Position numbers and translations under genes: made by a program | The notes under the pieces: model-generated | Seen by the model: only the letters and a program-made list of their open reading frames with translations | The model's database searches: none | What the model was told of the DNA's origin: nothing | Part shown: positions 53,165 to 62,683 of the stretch, piece by piece | Numbering within the stretch: the stretch's first letter is position 1 | How the letters are laid out: each line of letters begins with the position of its first letter | Assembly: GCA_020247545.1 (NCBI GenBank) | Contig: JADCIX010000001.1 | Location: forward strand, 84,650 to 148,649 | Direction: 5' to 3' | From: Rhodocyclaceae bacterium | GTDB lineage: Bacteria > Pseudomonadota > Gammaproteobacteria > Burkholderiales > Usitatibacteraceae | Length of the DNA: 64,000 nt

Positions 53165-55561
53165 ATGAGTGCAGTGCTTGAACCCAAAGTCAGAACCGAA
53201 GAGAGTGGTTTGCAGCCATCCGACATGTCTTCGAAATTGGCTTTTTCGAAGAAGCTACAGGCAGTCACCAACCGCATCCATTCGACAACGAACATTGACG
53301 AAATCATGCTCGACGTGGCGCGCGATATCTGCCAGCTATTTGATGCGGATCGCCTGACAATTTACACAATGTCGGAAGATGGCGCGGCGATCATCTCCAA
53401 AGTCAAGTCGGGGTTGAACTCATTCAAGGACATCAAACTTCCTTTGTCGGAGAGCTCCATCGCCGGCTGCTGCGCGCTGAATAAGCGCTTCATGAATATC
53501 AAAGATGTCTATGACGACGCTGAACTGAAAAGTTTTTCGGCAAAGCTTTCGTTTCTCAAGGCAGTCGATCAACGCACCGGTTACCGCACCAAACAAATGA
53601 TGGTGGCACCCATCATGGGGGTGGACGCAAGCGGTGGCAGTGGCGAGTTGGCCGGGGTAATCCAAGTCATCAACCACCTGCCGGGCATCCCGTTTCCGCA
53701 GCTGGCGGAAGAGGGTGTGGTGGAGCTCGCCAAAACTCTCGCCATCGCATTCAAAGTTCGCCAGCAGATTCCATCGGCAGTCAAGTCAAAGTTCGACTAT
53801 TTGGTGGTTGACAATATTATTTCAGAGGGAGAGCTGGAGCTCGCCACACGCACAGCGCGCCGGAAGAACAAAAACGTTGAAGACATCCTGATCGACGAAT
53901 TTCAAGTAAAGGAAGCTGCCCTCGGTGCAGCACTCGCCAAGTATTTTGCCGTCGATTATGAGCCGCACAAGTCTGATCGAATCAAGCCCGCCGATTTGCT
54001 CAAGAATTTGAAGCGCGAGTATTGCGAAAAAGCGAACTGGGTTCCAATTGACGAAGCAAAGTCCGGGATTGTCGTCATGACAACTGATCCTGAGCACGTT
54101 AAGAATTCGCGCGTGGTCGAGAACATTTTTCCAAAGTCTAAGGCGGTCTATCGAGTCACGACCGCGCGCGAGTTTGCGCTAACGCTGAGCCTGATGTTCG
54201 GCGGTGGCGGAGATGGCCTGCAGACGGCGGACATTGGCGATCTGCTGTCCGCATTGGACGATGATCCGGAACTTCAGGAGACCGCAAGCCATGACATTTC
54301 CGCAGCCGCTGACAATGAGTTGGTCAAACTAGTGAACAAAATCATCGTCGATGCCTACAACCAAGGGGCGTCGGATATCCACATCGAGCCGTTACCAGGC
54401 AAGGGAAAAACTGGCGTACGCTTCCGCAGGGACGGGTCACTAGCGCCATACATTGAGATTCCTTCCAGTTATCGAGATGCGCTCGCGGCACGTTTGAAGA
54501 TCATGTGCGACCTTGATATCTCCGAGAAGCGCAAACCACAAGATGGCAAGATCAAGTTCAAGAAGTACGGGCCGCTGGATATCGAGTTGCGTGTTGCCAC
54601 TATCCCGACCACGGGCGGGGTGGAAGATATCGTGATGCGTATTCTAGCGGCGGGTGAGCCAATCCCGCTTGATAAACTCGGCCTGACGACAAAAAACAAG
54701 GACGCGCTGGTCGGCGCGATCTCAAAACCCTATGGACTATTCTTCGTCTGTGGGCCAACCGGTTCGGGGAAAACCACCACGCTGCATTCGGTACTTGGTT
54801 CACTGAATACACCCGATACCAAGATTTGGACGGCAGAAGACCCAGTTGAGATTACACAAAAAGGTCTGCGCCAGGTACAGGTGAATAAGAAGGTAGTGGA
54901 TTTCCCCGCAGTGATGAAGGCCTTCCTGCGTGCCGATCCGGACATCATCATGGTTGGTGAGATGCGTGACGCCGAGACCACGCACATCGGTATCGAAGCC
55001 TCACTCACCGGGCACCTCGTATTTGCGACACTGCACACCAACTCAGCGCCAGAAGCGGTGATCCGTCTGCTCGACATGGGCATGGACCCCTTCAACTTTG
55101 CCGATGCCTTGGTGGGCATTCTTGCCCAGCGCCTGGCCAAACGTCTTTGCAAGTGCAAGGCACCTTATACGCCGGATGGCGATGAGATGAAACAGTTCAT
55201 GCAGGAATACACATCCGACCTTCGACAAACGCCACCGTGGATCAAAGATCCCCAGGGTGAAGCCAAGAAGCTCTACGAGTATTGGCTGAAAGAGTACAGC
55301 AAAGATGGCAAGTTGACGCTCTACAAGCCGGTGGGCTGCGACGCATGCGGAGGATCGGGCTACAAAGGTCGCGTTGGTCTGCACGAGTTGATGGTCGCGT
55401 CGGACCCGGTAAAGAAGCTCATTCAGGAGCGCGCCCGGGTTGCTGACTTGTTCGTCAAGTGCGTCGAGGAAAACATGTCCACACTGAAGATGGACGGAAT
55501 GGAAAAGGTCATGATGGGGCTAACCGACATGAAGCAGGTGCGCGCGGTCTGCGTGAAATAA
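53165..55561 (+). CDS. PilB/GspE-type secretion ATPase with N-terminal GAF domain
   Basis: 798 aa. Residues about 25-200 are a GAF domain (ICQLFDADRLTIYTMSEDGA, RFMNIKDVYDDAELKSFSAK, GVIQVINHLPGIPFPQL). About 205-345 is a diverged MshEN/GSPII_E_N domain. The T2SSE ATPase follows: Walker A GPTGSGKTTTLHS (about residue 529), Asp box TKIWTAEDPVEI, Walker B DPDIIMVGEMRDAET, His box FATLHTNSAPEAV, and zinc cysteines CKCKAP and GCDACGGSGYKGR. It would drive type IV pilus or secretion assembly, with GAF sensing an added layer. The MshEN Arg/Gly residues used for c-di-GMP are not evident. Ten bp upstream of the HD-GYP gene. Confidence 0.9.
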   Translation: MSAVLEPKVRTEESGLQPSDMSSKLAFSKKLQAVTNRIHSTTNIDEIMLDVARDICQLFDADRLTIYTMSEDGAAIISKVKSGLNSFKDIKLPLSESSIAGCCALNKRFMNIKDVYDDAELKSFSAKLSFLKAVDQRTGYRTKQMMVAPIMGVDASGGSGELAGVIQVINHLPGIPFPQLAEEGVVELAKTLAIAFKVRQQIPSAVKSKFDYLVVDNIISEGELELATRTARRKNKNVEDILIDEFQVKEAALGAALAKYFAVDYEPHKSDRIKPADLLKNLKREYCEKANWVPIDEAKSGIVVMTTDPEHVKNSRVVENIFPKSKAVYRVTTAREFALTLSLMFGGGGDGLQTADIGDLLSALDDDPELQETASHDISAAADNELVKLVNKIIVDAYNQGASDIHIEPLPGKGKTGVRFRRDGSLAPYIEIPSSYRDALAARLKIMCDLDISEKRKPQDGKIKFKKYGPLDIELRVATIPTTGGVEDIVMRILAAGEPIPLDKLGLTTKNKDALVGAISKPYGLFFVCGPTGSGKTTTLHSVLGSLNTPDTKIWTAEDPVEITQKGLRQVQVNKKVVDFPAVMKAFLRADPDIIMVGEMRDAETTHIGIEASLTGHLVFATLHTNSAPEAVIRLLDMGMDPFNFADALVGILAQRLAKRLCKCKAPYTPDGDEMKQFMQEYTSDLRQTPPWIKDPQGEAKKLYEYWLKEYSKDGKLTLYKPVGCDACGGSGYKGRVGLHELMVASDPVKKLIQERARVADLFVKCVEENMSTLKMDGMEKVMMGLTDMKQVRAVCVK

Positions 55562-55571
55562 GGGTTTCTGC

Positions 55572-57218
55572 ATGACATCATATGCCGATGTGCGCCTTAT
55601 CGACGGAAGCCATGATGGTGATCATGGAAGTAGACGAAGGTTCACCGCGCTTGAGTATCTCAATCGCATTGGAACGGCGCTCAGCTCCGAAAGAAACCTC
55701 GACAAGCTGCTCGAGACTATTCTGACTGCGGCGAAAAAAATCACCAACGCCGACGGTGGGACACTGTACCGGCTGGTCGACGACAAGCTCAAGTTTGAGA
55801 TCGTGCTCAACGACAGCCTAAGAATTGCGATGGGTGGCACCACTGGGGTGCCGGTCCCTTTCTATCCCATTCCGCTACACACCGCTGACGGCTACCCAAA
55901 CAATTCCATGATCGCCGCATATGCAGCCTTGCACGACGAAACCGTCAGCATCGCCGACGCGTACACGGCTGAGGGGTTCGATTTCACGGGGACGAGGGCG
56001 TTCGACAAGAAAACGGGTTATCGTTCGATGTCGTTCCTCACAATTCCGATGAAAAATCACGACGGTGAAATCATCGGCGTGTTGCAACTGCTCAACGCGC
56101 TCGAAGAGAATGGGAAGGTCGCGCCGTTTACTGTCGAGGATCAGCGACTGGCGGAGTCTTTAGCCTCACAAGCGGCGATTGCGTTGACTAATCGGATGCT
56201 TATTAATCAATTGGAGACTCTGTTCGAGTCGTTGATTGGCCTTATCAATACCGCCATCGACGATAAGTCTCCTTACACGGGCGGCCACTGCAAACGTGTA
56301 CCGACCTTGACGATGATGCTCGCCGAAGCGGCTGCCGCAGTAACTGAGGGACCCCTCGCAGACTTCAAAATGACGGAAAAGGATCGGTATGAACTAAAAA
56401 TTGCCAGCCTGCTTCACGATTGTGGAAAGATTACCACTCCGGTTCATATTGTAGACAAGGGGACCAAGCTCGAAACCATTTTTGATCGCGTGCATTACGT
56501 CTCGCAGAGATTCGAGATTCTGAAGCGAGATGCCGAGATCAATCTGCTGCGCGCAAAGCTCGCTGCGCTGGAAGCGGGCGATGATGCCTCGGTTTCTCGC
56601 GCGGAAGGCGAATTCGCGAAAACGATTCAAAGACTCGACGACGATCGCGAGTTTATCCGTCGCGCCAACGTTGGCGGAGAGCGTATGAGCGCTGAGGATC
56701 AGGCGCGTGTGACGAAGATCGCGGCGCAACCGATCCGAGGGGAGGACGGTGCCATGACCACATTCCTGACCGAAGACGAGCGTAACAACCTGAACATTCC
56801 ATACGGCACATTGACTCAGCCCGAGCGCGAGGTCATAAACCACCATATTGTCGCGACAATCAAGATGTTAGAGGCGCTTCCGTGGCCGAAACATCTTAAG
56901 AATGTCCCGGAGTTTGCTGGCGGACACCATGAACGCATGGACGGGAAAGGCTATCCGAAAGGACTTACGCGCGATCAGATGAGCGTACAGGCTCGAATCA
57001 TGGGGATTGCGGATATTTTCGAAGCGCTGACCGCCAAAGATCGTCCGTACAAGCTGGGCAAGACGCTTTCGGAATCATTGGAGATTCTCGCCAAGTTCAA
57101 AGAAAACGGCCACGTCGACCCGGATTTGTTTGATGTGTTTGTGCGCGAGAAGGTGTATCTGCAATATGCACACCAGTTCTTGGATCCAGCGCAGATCGAT
57201 GAAGTCGATACTGCGTAA
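55572..57218 (+). CDS. GAF/HD-GYP cyclic-di-GMP phosphodiesterase
   Basis: 548 aa. GAF domain at about 25-215 (LDKLLETILTAAKKITNADG, LTIPMKNHDGEIIGVLQLLN). A HD-GYP domain follows: DDKSPYTGGHCKRVPTLTMM, SLLHDCGKITTPVHIVDKG, and the GYP signature GGHHERMDGKGYPKGL near residue 451. Both metal-binding HD and GYP motifs are complete, so hydrolysis of c-di-GMP is likely. About 130 residues between the two contain a charged, helical insert. Its coupling to the PilB-like gene (10-bp gap) implies it controls surface motility or secretion. Confidence 0.92.
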   Translation: MTSYADVRLIDGSHDGDHGSRRRFTALEYLNRIGTALSSERNLDKLLETILTAAKKITNADGGTLYRLVDDKLKFEIVLNDSLRIAMGGTTGVPVPFYPIPLHTADGYPNNSMIAAYAALHDETVSIADAYTAEGFDFTGTRAFDKKTGYRSMSFLTIPMKNHDGEIIGVLQLLNALEENGKVAPFTVEDQRLAESLASQAAIALTNRMLINQLETLFESLIGLINTAIDDKSPYTGGHCKRVPTLTMMLAEAAAAVTEGPLADFKMTEKDRYELKIASLLHDCGKITTPVHIVDKGTKLETIFDRVHYVSQRFEILKRDAEINLLRAKLAALEAGDDASVSRAEGEFAKTIQRLDDDREFIRRANVGGERMSAEDQARVTKIAAQPIRGEDGAMTTFLTEDERNNLNIPYGTLTQPEREVINHHIVATIKMLEALPWPKHLKNVPEFAGGHHERMDGKGYPKGLTRDQMSVQARIMGIADIFEALTAKDRPYKLGKTLSESLEILAKFKENGHVDPDLFDVFVREKVYLQYAHQFLDPAQIDEVDTA

Positions 57219-57290
57219 TGACGATGAGCTTGGAAGTTCGCCATGACGAAAAGTGTATGGCATCCAAACGGCCCGCGATGAAGGTCGATC

Positions 57291-58046
57291 ATGCTTGAGG
57301 CCAAGTCGGCGTCGAATCCCCTGCTACAGTCGGCCGAGCAAACTGAGTACGCTGGCGCGCAAGAACTGTGGACGCAAGAGCGGCATCTGCCACGTTATAG
57401 CCGCCAGGTCGTGAAGCTGCTGTCCCGCGGGCACAATGCTTCGGATCGAGTACTTGAATTTGGTTGCGGGATCGGCACTCTTGCGGTTTGCTGGCGAGAG
57501 ACACTGGGCAACGCCCCGGAGTGTCTTGAAATCGATGCGCGACTCAGAGCAGAGGTTGAACGTCGTGGTTTTCGTTGCTACGCACGAATGGAAGAAGTCG
57601 AAGGGGCCTATGATCGGATCTATTCGTCGAATGTTCTGGAGCATATCGAAGACGATGTGTCGGCACTTCGACAGCTTCATGCGAAGTTGCAAGATGGTGG
57701 GACACTCGCGATCTACGTTCCCGCGTTCATGTTGATTTTTAACAATCTTGACCGGGCGGTCGGCCATTACCGCCGATACCACCGCGCAGATCTGGTTGAG
57801 AAACTTCATGCAGCCGACTTTGATATTGTCGATTGGTCATACCGTGACTGTATCGGCTTCTTTGCGTGGTGGTCGATACGCATGCGCGGCTACTCTCCAA
57901 CCAAGAAGCTCGGAAGCGCACTAGATCTTTCGCTGTACGACCGCTTTATTCTGCCGTTGAGTAGTGCGTTGGATGCAGTTGGCTTCAGGTACTTGTTTGG
58001 TAAGAACCTCCTCGTTATCGCGAAGAAGAAACACAGAGCCGGCTAA
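57291..58046 (+). CDS. Class I SAM-dependent methyltransferase
   Basis: 251 aa. Motif I DRVLEFGCGIGTLAVCWRET, acidic loop CLEIDARLRAE, then YDRIYSSNVLEHIEDDVSAL and LQDGGTLAIYVPAFMLIFNN, a Methyltransf_11-type pattern. A GHYRRYHRADL segment occurs in methyltransferases of surface-polysaccharide clusters. The following membrane glycosyltransferase-like gene and convergent GT2 gene support an envelope-glycan role, by inference. Confidence 0.82.
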   Translation: MLEAKSASNPLLQSAEQTEYAGAQELWTQERHLPRYSRQVVKLLSRGHNASDRVLEFGCGIGTLAVCWRETLGNAPECLEIDARLRAEVERRGFRCYARMEEVEGAYDRIYSSNVLEHIEDDVSALRQLHAKLQDGGTLAIYVPAFMLIFNNLDRAVGHYRRYHRADLVEKLHAADFDIVDWSYRDCIGFFAWWSIRMRGYSPTKKLGSALDLSLYDRFILPLSSALDAVGFRYLFGKNLLVIAKKKHRAG

Positions 58047-58155
58047 TCGGTCGGTACAACAAATCGAACCAAGTTTGCGCTACCCGATCCGGCAAAAACA
58101 ACGCCTGGTCTTCAGTGCGGTAGCTAGATTAGACGCCCCCACCCCTGCAACGCTG

Positions 58156-60132
58156 ATGACAACAACGACAAATAGCCGCGCTGGGCGCACGACACCTCAG
58201 GTGATTTTCGGACTTATCGCGACGCTGTTGGCGGGTGCGGTCGCTGCCTACCTGCTGGGTAAGGACTTGAACTGGGATTTCTACAATTACCACCTTTATA
58301 GCCCGCTTGCATACTGGACCCAAGATCTGAAGAGCGAATTCATGGGGGCGGGGATGCAGCGTTACCTAAATCCGCTAGGGTATTTGCCGTTTTATTGGAT
58401 GGTTGCAGCCGGCTGGCATAGCGCGATTATCGGCATGCTGCTGGGGGCATTCCACAGCCTCTCAGTGTTTTTCCTGTGGCGTATTTGCAATGGGTACTTA
58501 TTCAAGGATGGGGATCGCCGACGGGATTGGGTTGCGCTTGCCCTCGCATTTGGCATCAGCTCGACGGTCTTTCTGAGCACGCTCGGATCAACTTTTCTTG
58601 ATCCGTCCGCCTGTGTATTGGTAATGGCGGGGCTGTATCTTATGTTCGCGCAACTGGATGCGCCAGCGGCGAACTCGCGTCAGTTGCTGCTCGCCGGACT
58701 GCTGTTTGGTCTTTCCACCGGGCTAAAACCCACTGGCGCAATTTTCTTCATAGCGGCTGCATTGGCGTACTGGATGGCAAAGCCAATGATTCGGCGGCGG
58801 ACACTGTTCATCGTTCCGTTAGCCATCGGTGGCGCTGTTGGAGTATTGGCCGCGCATGGCTGGTGGAGCTACCTGCTGTTGCGGGAGTTTGGCAATCCGT
58901 TCTTCCCATTTGCGAATGAAATATTCAGATCGCCGGATTTCCCTTCAGTCGCCTTCGATCACGCTCGTTTCAGACCGTCGGGGCTTGTCGATGCCGTTTT
59001 GCTGCCATTTCAAATGGTCACATTTCGCAGCTGGATTTACGTTGAGCCGGTTGCGCCGGATTTACGATTTGCGACTTTAGTAATTGTCACCGCCTGCTTG
59101 CTGCTCAAACAGCTACCGCGACTGGCGGCCAAGTTGCGCATTGGCACGGCGGCTGTCCCTTTGGCCACGCAATCCAGTCCAAACGCGCCGGTACGTTTTG
59201 CGCTTCTGTTCTGCTGCATTGCCTATGTCTTGTGGCAGGTCACGAGCGGCAACGGTAGGTACGCGCTACCGTTAATGCTCTTTGCCGGGCCAATGCTTGT
59301 ACTCGCGGTTCGTCACTTGTTTCTCGCCTACCAACCTAGCGCCATTGTCGGGCTTGCGGTACTGCTTCTGGTGCACGCATTTCATGCCGCAAGCGCCGGC
59401 AATCCCAGATGGTCGCCCGCGCCGTGGACTAAGCAGTGGCTGGAAATCGACGTGGCACCCGAATTGAAATCCGAACCATTCGGATTCATTACTCCCGATA
59501 TCAACTCCTACTCTGCCATCGCCTTTGCCCTGCACCCGGATTCTCGATTCTTGGGCTTGGGCGGGAGCTTCCCGATCGATCCTGATGGGCCGGGCGGTTC
59601 CCGCGCCAAGCGGTTTCTAGCTGAACACCGGGGGCGTACACGAATCCTGCTGGGCACGTCGATTGTCAGGCAACGAACGGCTGGGCGAATGCCGTTGGTC
59701 AGACTAGCAGATGAACGCATCGCCGGGTGGAATTTGCGCGTTGTGCCCGACGATTGCTTGAAGATCACGCTACCCGACCACAATCTGATTGACGACGCCC
59801 CGCTGTTCCTTGCATGTGCGGTAACGGAGGGCTCGCCACTGCGTGACCGGCAAAATGTTGAGCGGCAAATGGTGGCGCGTGTTTTTGATCGAATTGAACG
59901 AACTTGTCCGATGTTGTTTCGACCGGCCGGTGGTTATATCCTCTTCGTTAACGGTCGCTGGGTTCGCGAGTATTCATCAACCGACATCCGAATGTTCGCC
60001 AGTAGTGGCAGGGTGCGTTTCACTCGTTTCCAGTATGGCCCGTTTGAGGTGGATCTCGGAACGGTCGACGAATGGCTCCATGGCAATCCGGCCAAAGCAC
60101 CCGAATGCCGACCGCTGCAAAGAGTTTTCTAG
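58156..60132 (+). CDS. Polytopic membrane protein, GT-C glycosyltransferase-like
   Basis: 658 aa from ATG 58156; the longer frame from 57964 overlaps the methyltransferase gene. About ten membrane helices with a large first periplasmic loop beginning KDLNWDFYNYHLYSPLAYW. The Asp followed by aromatic residues is the usual place of the GT-C catalytic site. The C-terminal 170 residues are soluble (RILLGTSIVRQRTAGRMPLV, CPMLFRPAGGYILFVNGRWV). Members would move a sugar from a polyprenyl-phosphate donor. No named family could be assigned with certainty. Confidence 0.65.
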   Translation: MTTTTNSRAGRTTPQVIFGLIATLLAGAVAAYLLGKDLNWDFYNYHLYSPLAYWTQDLKSEFMGAGMQRYLNPLGYLPFYWMVAAGWHSAIIGMLLGAFHSLSVFFLWRICNGYLFKDGDRRRDWVALALAFGISSTVFLSTLGSTFLDPSACVLVMAGLYLMFAQLDAPAANSRQLLLAGLLFGLSTGLKPTGAIFFIAAALAYWMAKPMIRRRTLFIVPLAIGGAVGVLAAHGWWSYLLLREFGNPFFPFANEIFRSPDFPSVAFDHARFRPSGLVDAVLLPFQMVTFRSWIYVEPVAPDLRFATLVIVTACLLLKQLPRLAAKLRIGTAAVPLATQSSPNAPVRFALLFCCIAYVLWQVTSGNGRYALPLMLFAGPMLVLAVRHLFLAYQPSAIVGLAVLLLVHAFHAASAGNPRWSPAPWTKQWLEIDVAPELKSEPFGFITPDINSYSAIAFALHPDSRFLGLGGSFPIDPDGPGGSRAKRFLAEHRGRTRILLGTSIVRQRTAGRMPLVRLADERIAGWNLRVVPDDCLKITLPDHNLIDDAPLFLACAVTEGSPLRDRQNVERQMVARVFDRIERTCPMLFRPAGGYILFVNGRWVREYSSTDIRMFASSGRVRFTRFQYGPFEVDLGTVDEWLHGNPAKAPECRPLQRVF

Positions 60133-60135
60133 TGC

Positions 60136-61317
60136 TTAACGGCGGTCGCCCGCTGGCAACTGCTCGGCTCTGACATCGATGAAGCTCAGAATAAAAGACG
60201 CGAACAGAATTTCCGCGCCCGCGACCATAAGTGCAACGGAAGGGATGGCAATTCGCATCATTGATTGCGGGTCAATCGCCGACAGGTGGGCGGACACCCA
60301 AATTTGCACCGAGTAGACAGCAGCAGCGATACCGAGCCCCACGATCGCAAGACCAACCGCTATGCCTTTTTCCAGCGTGAATATCCGCATGAACCTGCGG
60401 AAGCTCTGTGTGATGGGGAGGACCCCTTTGACACAGCCAATGGCGCGTGCGAGTAGCGAAAACAGCACCAGTTGTAGCCCCAGAATGCTCGCACCTGCGG
60501 CATATAGCAGTGTGTGAATATCGAAGCCCACCCCGCCGATGCGTAGCGGACCAATCGACAGGCGGAGTCCGCCCAAGAGGCCAAGACCAAGCAGCACGCA
60601 GCCAGGGTACAGAAGCAGCCACCTCGGGCTCATCATCAGCAGAAAGCGCAAATGTCGCCACCCGTCGCGCCAACTGCGCAGGTGCGGAGGGCGGCTACGC
60701 CCATCAGGATGCAGGATGGTGGGCACTTCAGCAACGTTGTAGCCGGCGAGTGTTGCCTTGACGATCATCTCACTGGCAAATTCCATCCCCGGGGACGCCA
60801 ACCCCAGCTTCAAAATTGCGGCGCGATCGAACCCGCGTAACCCGCAATGGAAATCGCCGAGCGGCGACCGGAACAACAACCGACCGATAAAACTGAGTAC
60901 CGGGTTACCCAAGTAACGATGTAACGGCGGCATTGCGCCGGGCATGATGCCGCCCGCAAACCGGTTACCCATCACCAGCGGGTGCCCCTCTCGCAGTTTT
61001 GCGACAAACGCATCAAGCGACGAAAAGTCGTAGCTATCGTCGGCGTCACCCATGATGATGTAGCGGCCCCGGGCCGCCGTAATACCGCCGAGCAGCGCCG
61101 CGCCATATCCCCGCTCGGGAATCGCTGCCACACGGGCCCCAGCGTCGGTCGCAAGCTGTTGTGAACCGTCGGTGGAACCGTTATCCGCGATCAAAACTTC
61201 GCCGCCGATACCCGCCCTCGACAGAAATGTGCGCGCCTTTTCGATACACGTCACAACGGTTTCTGCTTCGTTCAAGCAGGGCATCAAAATGGTCAGTTCG
61301 AGATTCTCGGTCGTCAT
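60136..61317 (-). CDS. Family 2 glycosyltransferase with C-terminal membrane helices
   Basis: 393 aa. GT-A domain in the first 230 residues: LTILMPCLNEAETVVTCIEK, VLIADNGSTDGSQQLATDAG, IIMGDADDSYDFSSLDAFVA (Asp-rich metal site), GDFHCGLRGFDRAAILKLGL. Four hydrophobic helices follow (LLLYPGCVLLGLGLLGGL, LLYAAGASILGLQLVLFSLL, IAVGLAIVGLGIAAAV, IPSVALMVAGAEILFASFIL). This is the dolichol- or polyprenyl-phosphate hexose synthase type, which could supply lipid-linked sugar to the neighbouring GT-C-like protein. Stops of the two convergent genes are 3 bp apart. Confidence 0.85.
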   Translation of the reverse strand: MTTENLELTILMPCLNEAETVVTCIEKARTFLSRAGIGGEVLIADNGSTDGSQQLATDAGARVAAIPERGYGAALLGGITAARGRYIIMGDADDSYDFSSLDAFVAKLREGHPLVMGNRFAGGIMPGAMPPLHRYLGNPVLSFIGRLLFRSPLGDFHCGLRGFDRAAILKLGLASPGMEFASEMIVKATLAGYNVAEVPTILHPDGRSRPPHLRSWRDGWRHLRFLLMMSPRWLLLYPGCVLLGLGLLGGLRLSIGPLRIGGVGFDIHTLLYAAGASILGLQLVLFSLLARAIGCVKGVLPITQSFRRFMRIFTLEKGIAVGLAIVGLGIAAAVYSVQIWVSAHLSAIDPQSMMRIAIPSVALMVAGAEILFASFILSFIDVRAEQLPAGDRR

Positions 61318-61525
61318 CGTTTGTGTTGGTTGTGCGGCGGATATTAGTGTGGTGCCTTTAGCGCGGCGTCAAACAAAGGCTGGGAATTTACATTTGTAAG
61401 TGGCAAAAAATGTCATTTCGCCACCATTTTTGTCGATCTGCGACTTTGACGCCTTTCCCGACGCGACCGCAATAATTTCCACTCTGTCGGCGTGCCCGCC
61501 CGTGTCGCGCTTGTAGTGTGAGGCA

Positions 61526-61541
61526 CGGCACATTTCTTGCC
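61526..61541 (+). promoter_or_regulatory. Second sigma-54-like site
   Basis: GG at 61527-61528 (CGGCAC) and GC at 61539-61540 (TTGC) have the required 12-bp spacing: CGGCACATTTCTTGC. It lies about 210 bp upstream of the pilin start. Weaker than the main site, it could be an additional promoter or chance. Confidence 0.35.
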
Positions 61542-61668
61542 AAAAGGGTCGGGTGTTGCCAGCATGATTTCACATCAATTTAACGCCGATCACTTGAAAT
61601 TTCGTCATTAATCATCGAAACCCTGCAATTTTCAAGCCATTGAGGGCGTCCGCTCGTTTAGGGTAATA

Positions 61669-61685
61669 TTGGCACGGCACTTGCA
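61669..61685 (+). promoter_or_regulatory. Sigma-54 (RpoN) promoter of pilA
   Basis: TTGGCACGGCACTTGCA matches TGGCACG-N4-TTGCW exactly, with GG and GC at standard spacing. Transcription would start near 61695, leaving a leader of about 55 nt before ATG 61752. RpoN with PilR drives pilA in related bacteria. Confidence 0.85.
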
Positions 61686-61751
61686 TGCAGGTAGGACAAC
61701 ACATTGCGAAGTGTGTCGTGCATTTCCCTAACTAGTTAACGGAGAGTATTT

Positions 61752-62192
61752 ATGAAAAAGCAGATTCAGCAGGGTTTCACCCTGATAGAACTGATGATCG
61801 TGGTTGCGATTATCGGTATTTTGGCCGCAGTGGCGATCCCAGCGTATCAGGATTACACCGCAAAAGCACAGGCTTCCGAGGCATACACATTGTTGGGTGG
61901 TTTGAAAACACCCATATCTGAGGCGATGTCGAATGACGCTTCGAACGGCTGCTCCCTACCAACCGGCACGATCAGCGCTGGCAAGTATGTTGCTTCGATC
62001 GCTCCAACCTTTACAGCTGGTCCTCCTGCAACTTGCGCGCTGCAGGCTACGTACAAAACGGCAGGCGTGAACGCCAAGTTGGCCCCAGCTGGTACCGCAG
62101 CAACCGTTACTTTTACGTACGATTCGAGCACTGGCGCTTGGACCTGCGCAACGACGCTTCCGACCGAAATCCGGACGAAAGCTTGCCCATAA
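61752..62192 (+). CDS. pilA: Type IV pilin PilA (first copy)
   Basis: 146 aa; GGAGAG upstream. Prepilin peptidase site [17 protein letters not shown] with the Glu5 of the mature pilin, then a long N-terminal helix through [20 protein letters not shown]. The globular part holds cysteines in [26 protein letters not shown] and the terminal TKACP, giving two possible disulfides. Major pilus subunit candidate, controlled by the sigma-54 promoter and closed by a strong terminator. Confidence 0.93.
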   Translation: MKKQIQQGFTLIELMIVVAIIGILAAVAIPAYQDYTAKAQASEAYTLLGGLKTPISEAMSNDASNGCSLPTGTISAGKYVASIAPTFTAGPPATCALQATYKTAGVNAKLAPAGTAATVTFTYDSSTGAWTCATTLPTEIRTKACP

Positions 62193-62215
62193 GCCTTACG
62201 GCCTGAGTACATCTG

Positions 62216-62247
62216 AAAGGGGCGACGCCGTCGCCCCTTTTTTTTTG
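62216..62247 (+). terminator. Rho-independent terminator between the two pilin genes
   Basis: AAAGGGGCGA (62216-62225) pairs with TCGCCCCTTT (62231-62240) around CGCCG, followed by a run of T. It ends only 14 nt before the second pilin start. Confidence 0.9.
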
Positions 62248-62260
62248 TACTATTAAAACG

Positions 62261-62680
62261 ATGCAGAAAACAACTTCATCCGGCTTTACGCTAATTGAAT
62301 TGATGATCGTGGTCGCGATCATCGGCATCTTGGCGGCCGTGGCGATTCCCGCCTATCAAGACTACACCGCGAAGGCACAGGCTGCAGAGGGGATGGTAAT
62401 CCTTGGCGGGCTGAAAACGCCTGTTGTGGAGTCGGTCTCACAATCGGTCATTTGCGTTATTCCGTCCGCGGCGGTTTCCAGTGGGCGCTATGTGGCTAGC
62501 GTGAGTGCCACACCAGGCAATGATGCGACTGGACCAACGTGCACGCTGGTTGCTACCTTCCGAAACAGCGGCGTGAACGCAAAAGTCGCGGGCCGTCAGA
62601 TTACGTTCCTTTATACGGGGGCAGCGGCATGGACTTGCTCTACTAACCTTCCTACAGAAGTGGCACCCAAGTCTTGCTGA
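62261..62680 (+). CDS. Type IV pilin PilA-like (second copy)
   Basis: 139 aa. The first 45 residues are nearly identical to the first pilin ([20 protein letters not shown]), but the globular part differs ([46 protein letters not shown]). Cys positions are kept in the C-terminal half. There is no visible Shine-Dalgarno: the preceding bases are the terminator T-tract and TACTATTAAAACG. Expression probably needs read-through or is low. It may be a minor pilin or a silent antigenic variant. Confidence 0.85.
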   Translation: MQKTTSSGFTLIELMIVVAIIGILAAVAIPAYQDYTAKAQAAEGMVILGGLKTPVVESVSQSVICVIPSAAVSSGRYVASVSATPGNDATGPTCTLVATFRNSGVNAKVAGRQITFLYTGAAAWTCSTNLPTEVAPKSC

Positions 62681-62683
62681 GGT

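Larger units (their letters stand above)
61318..61751. promoter_or_regulatory. Regulatory region upstream of the pilin genes
   Basis: 434 bp with no gene. It holds a consensus sigma-54 promoter (61669-61685) and a second sigma-54-like site (61526-61541). The upstream part could bind a PilR-type activator. The left end is the promoter region of the divergent GT2 gene. Confidence 0.6.
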
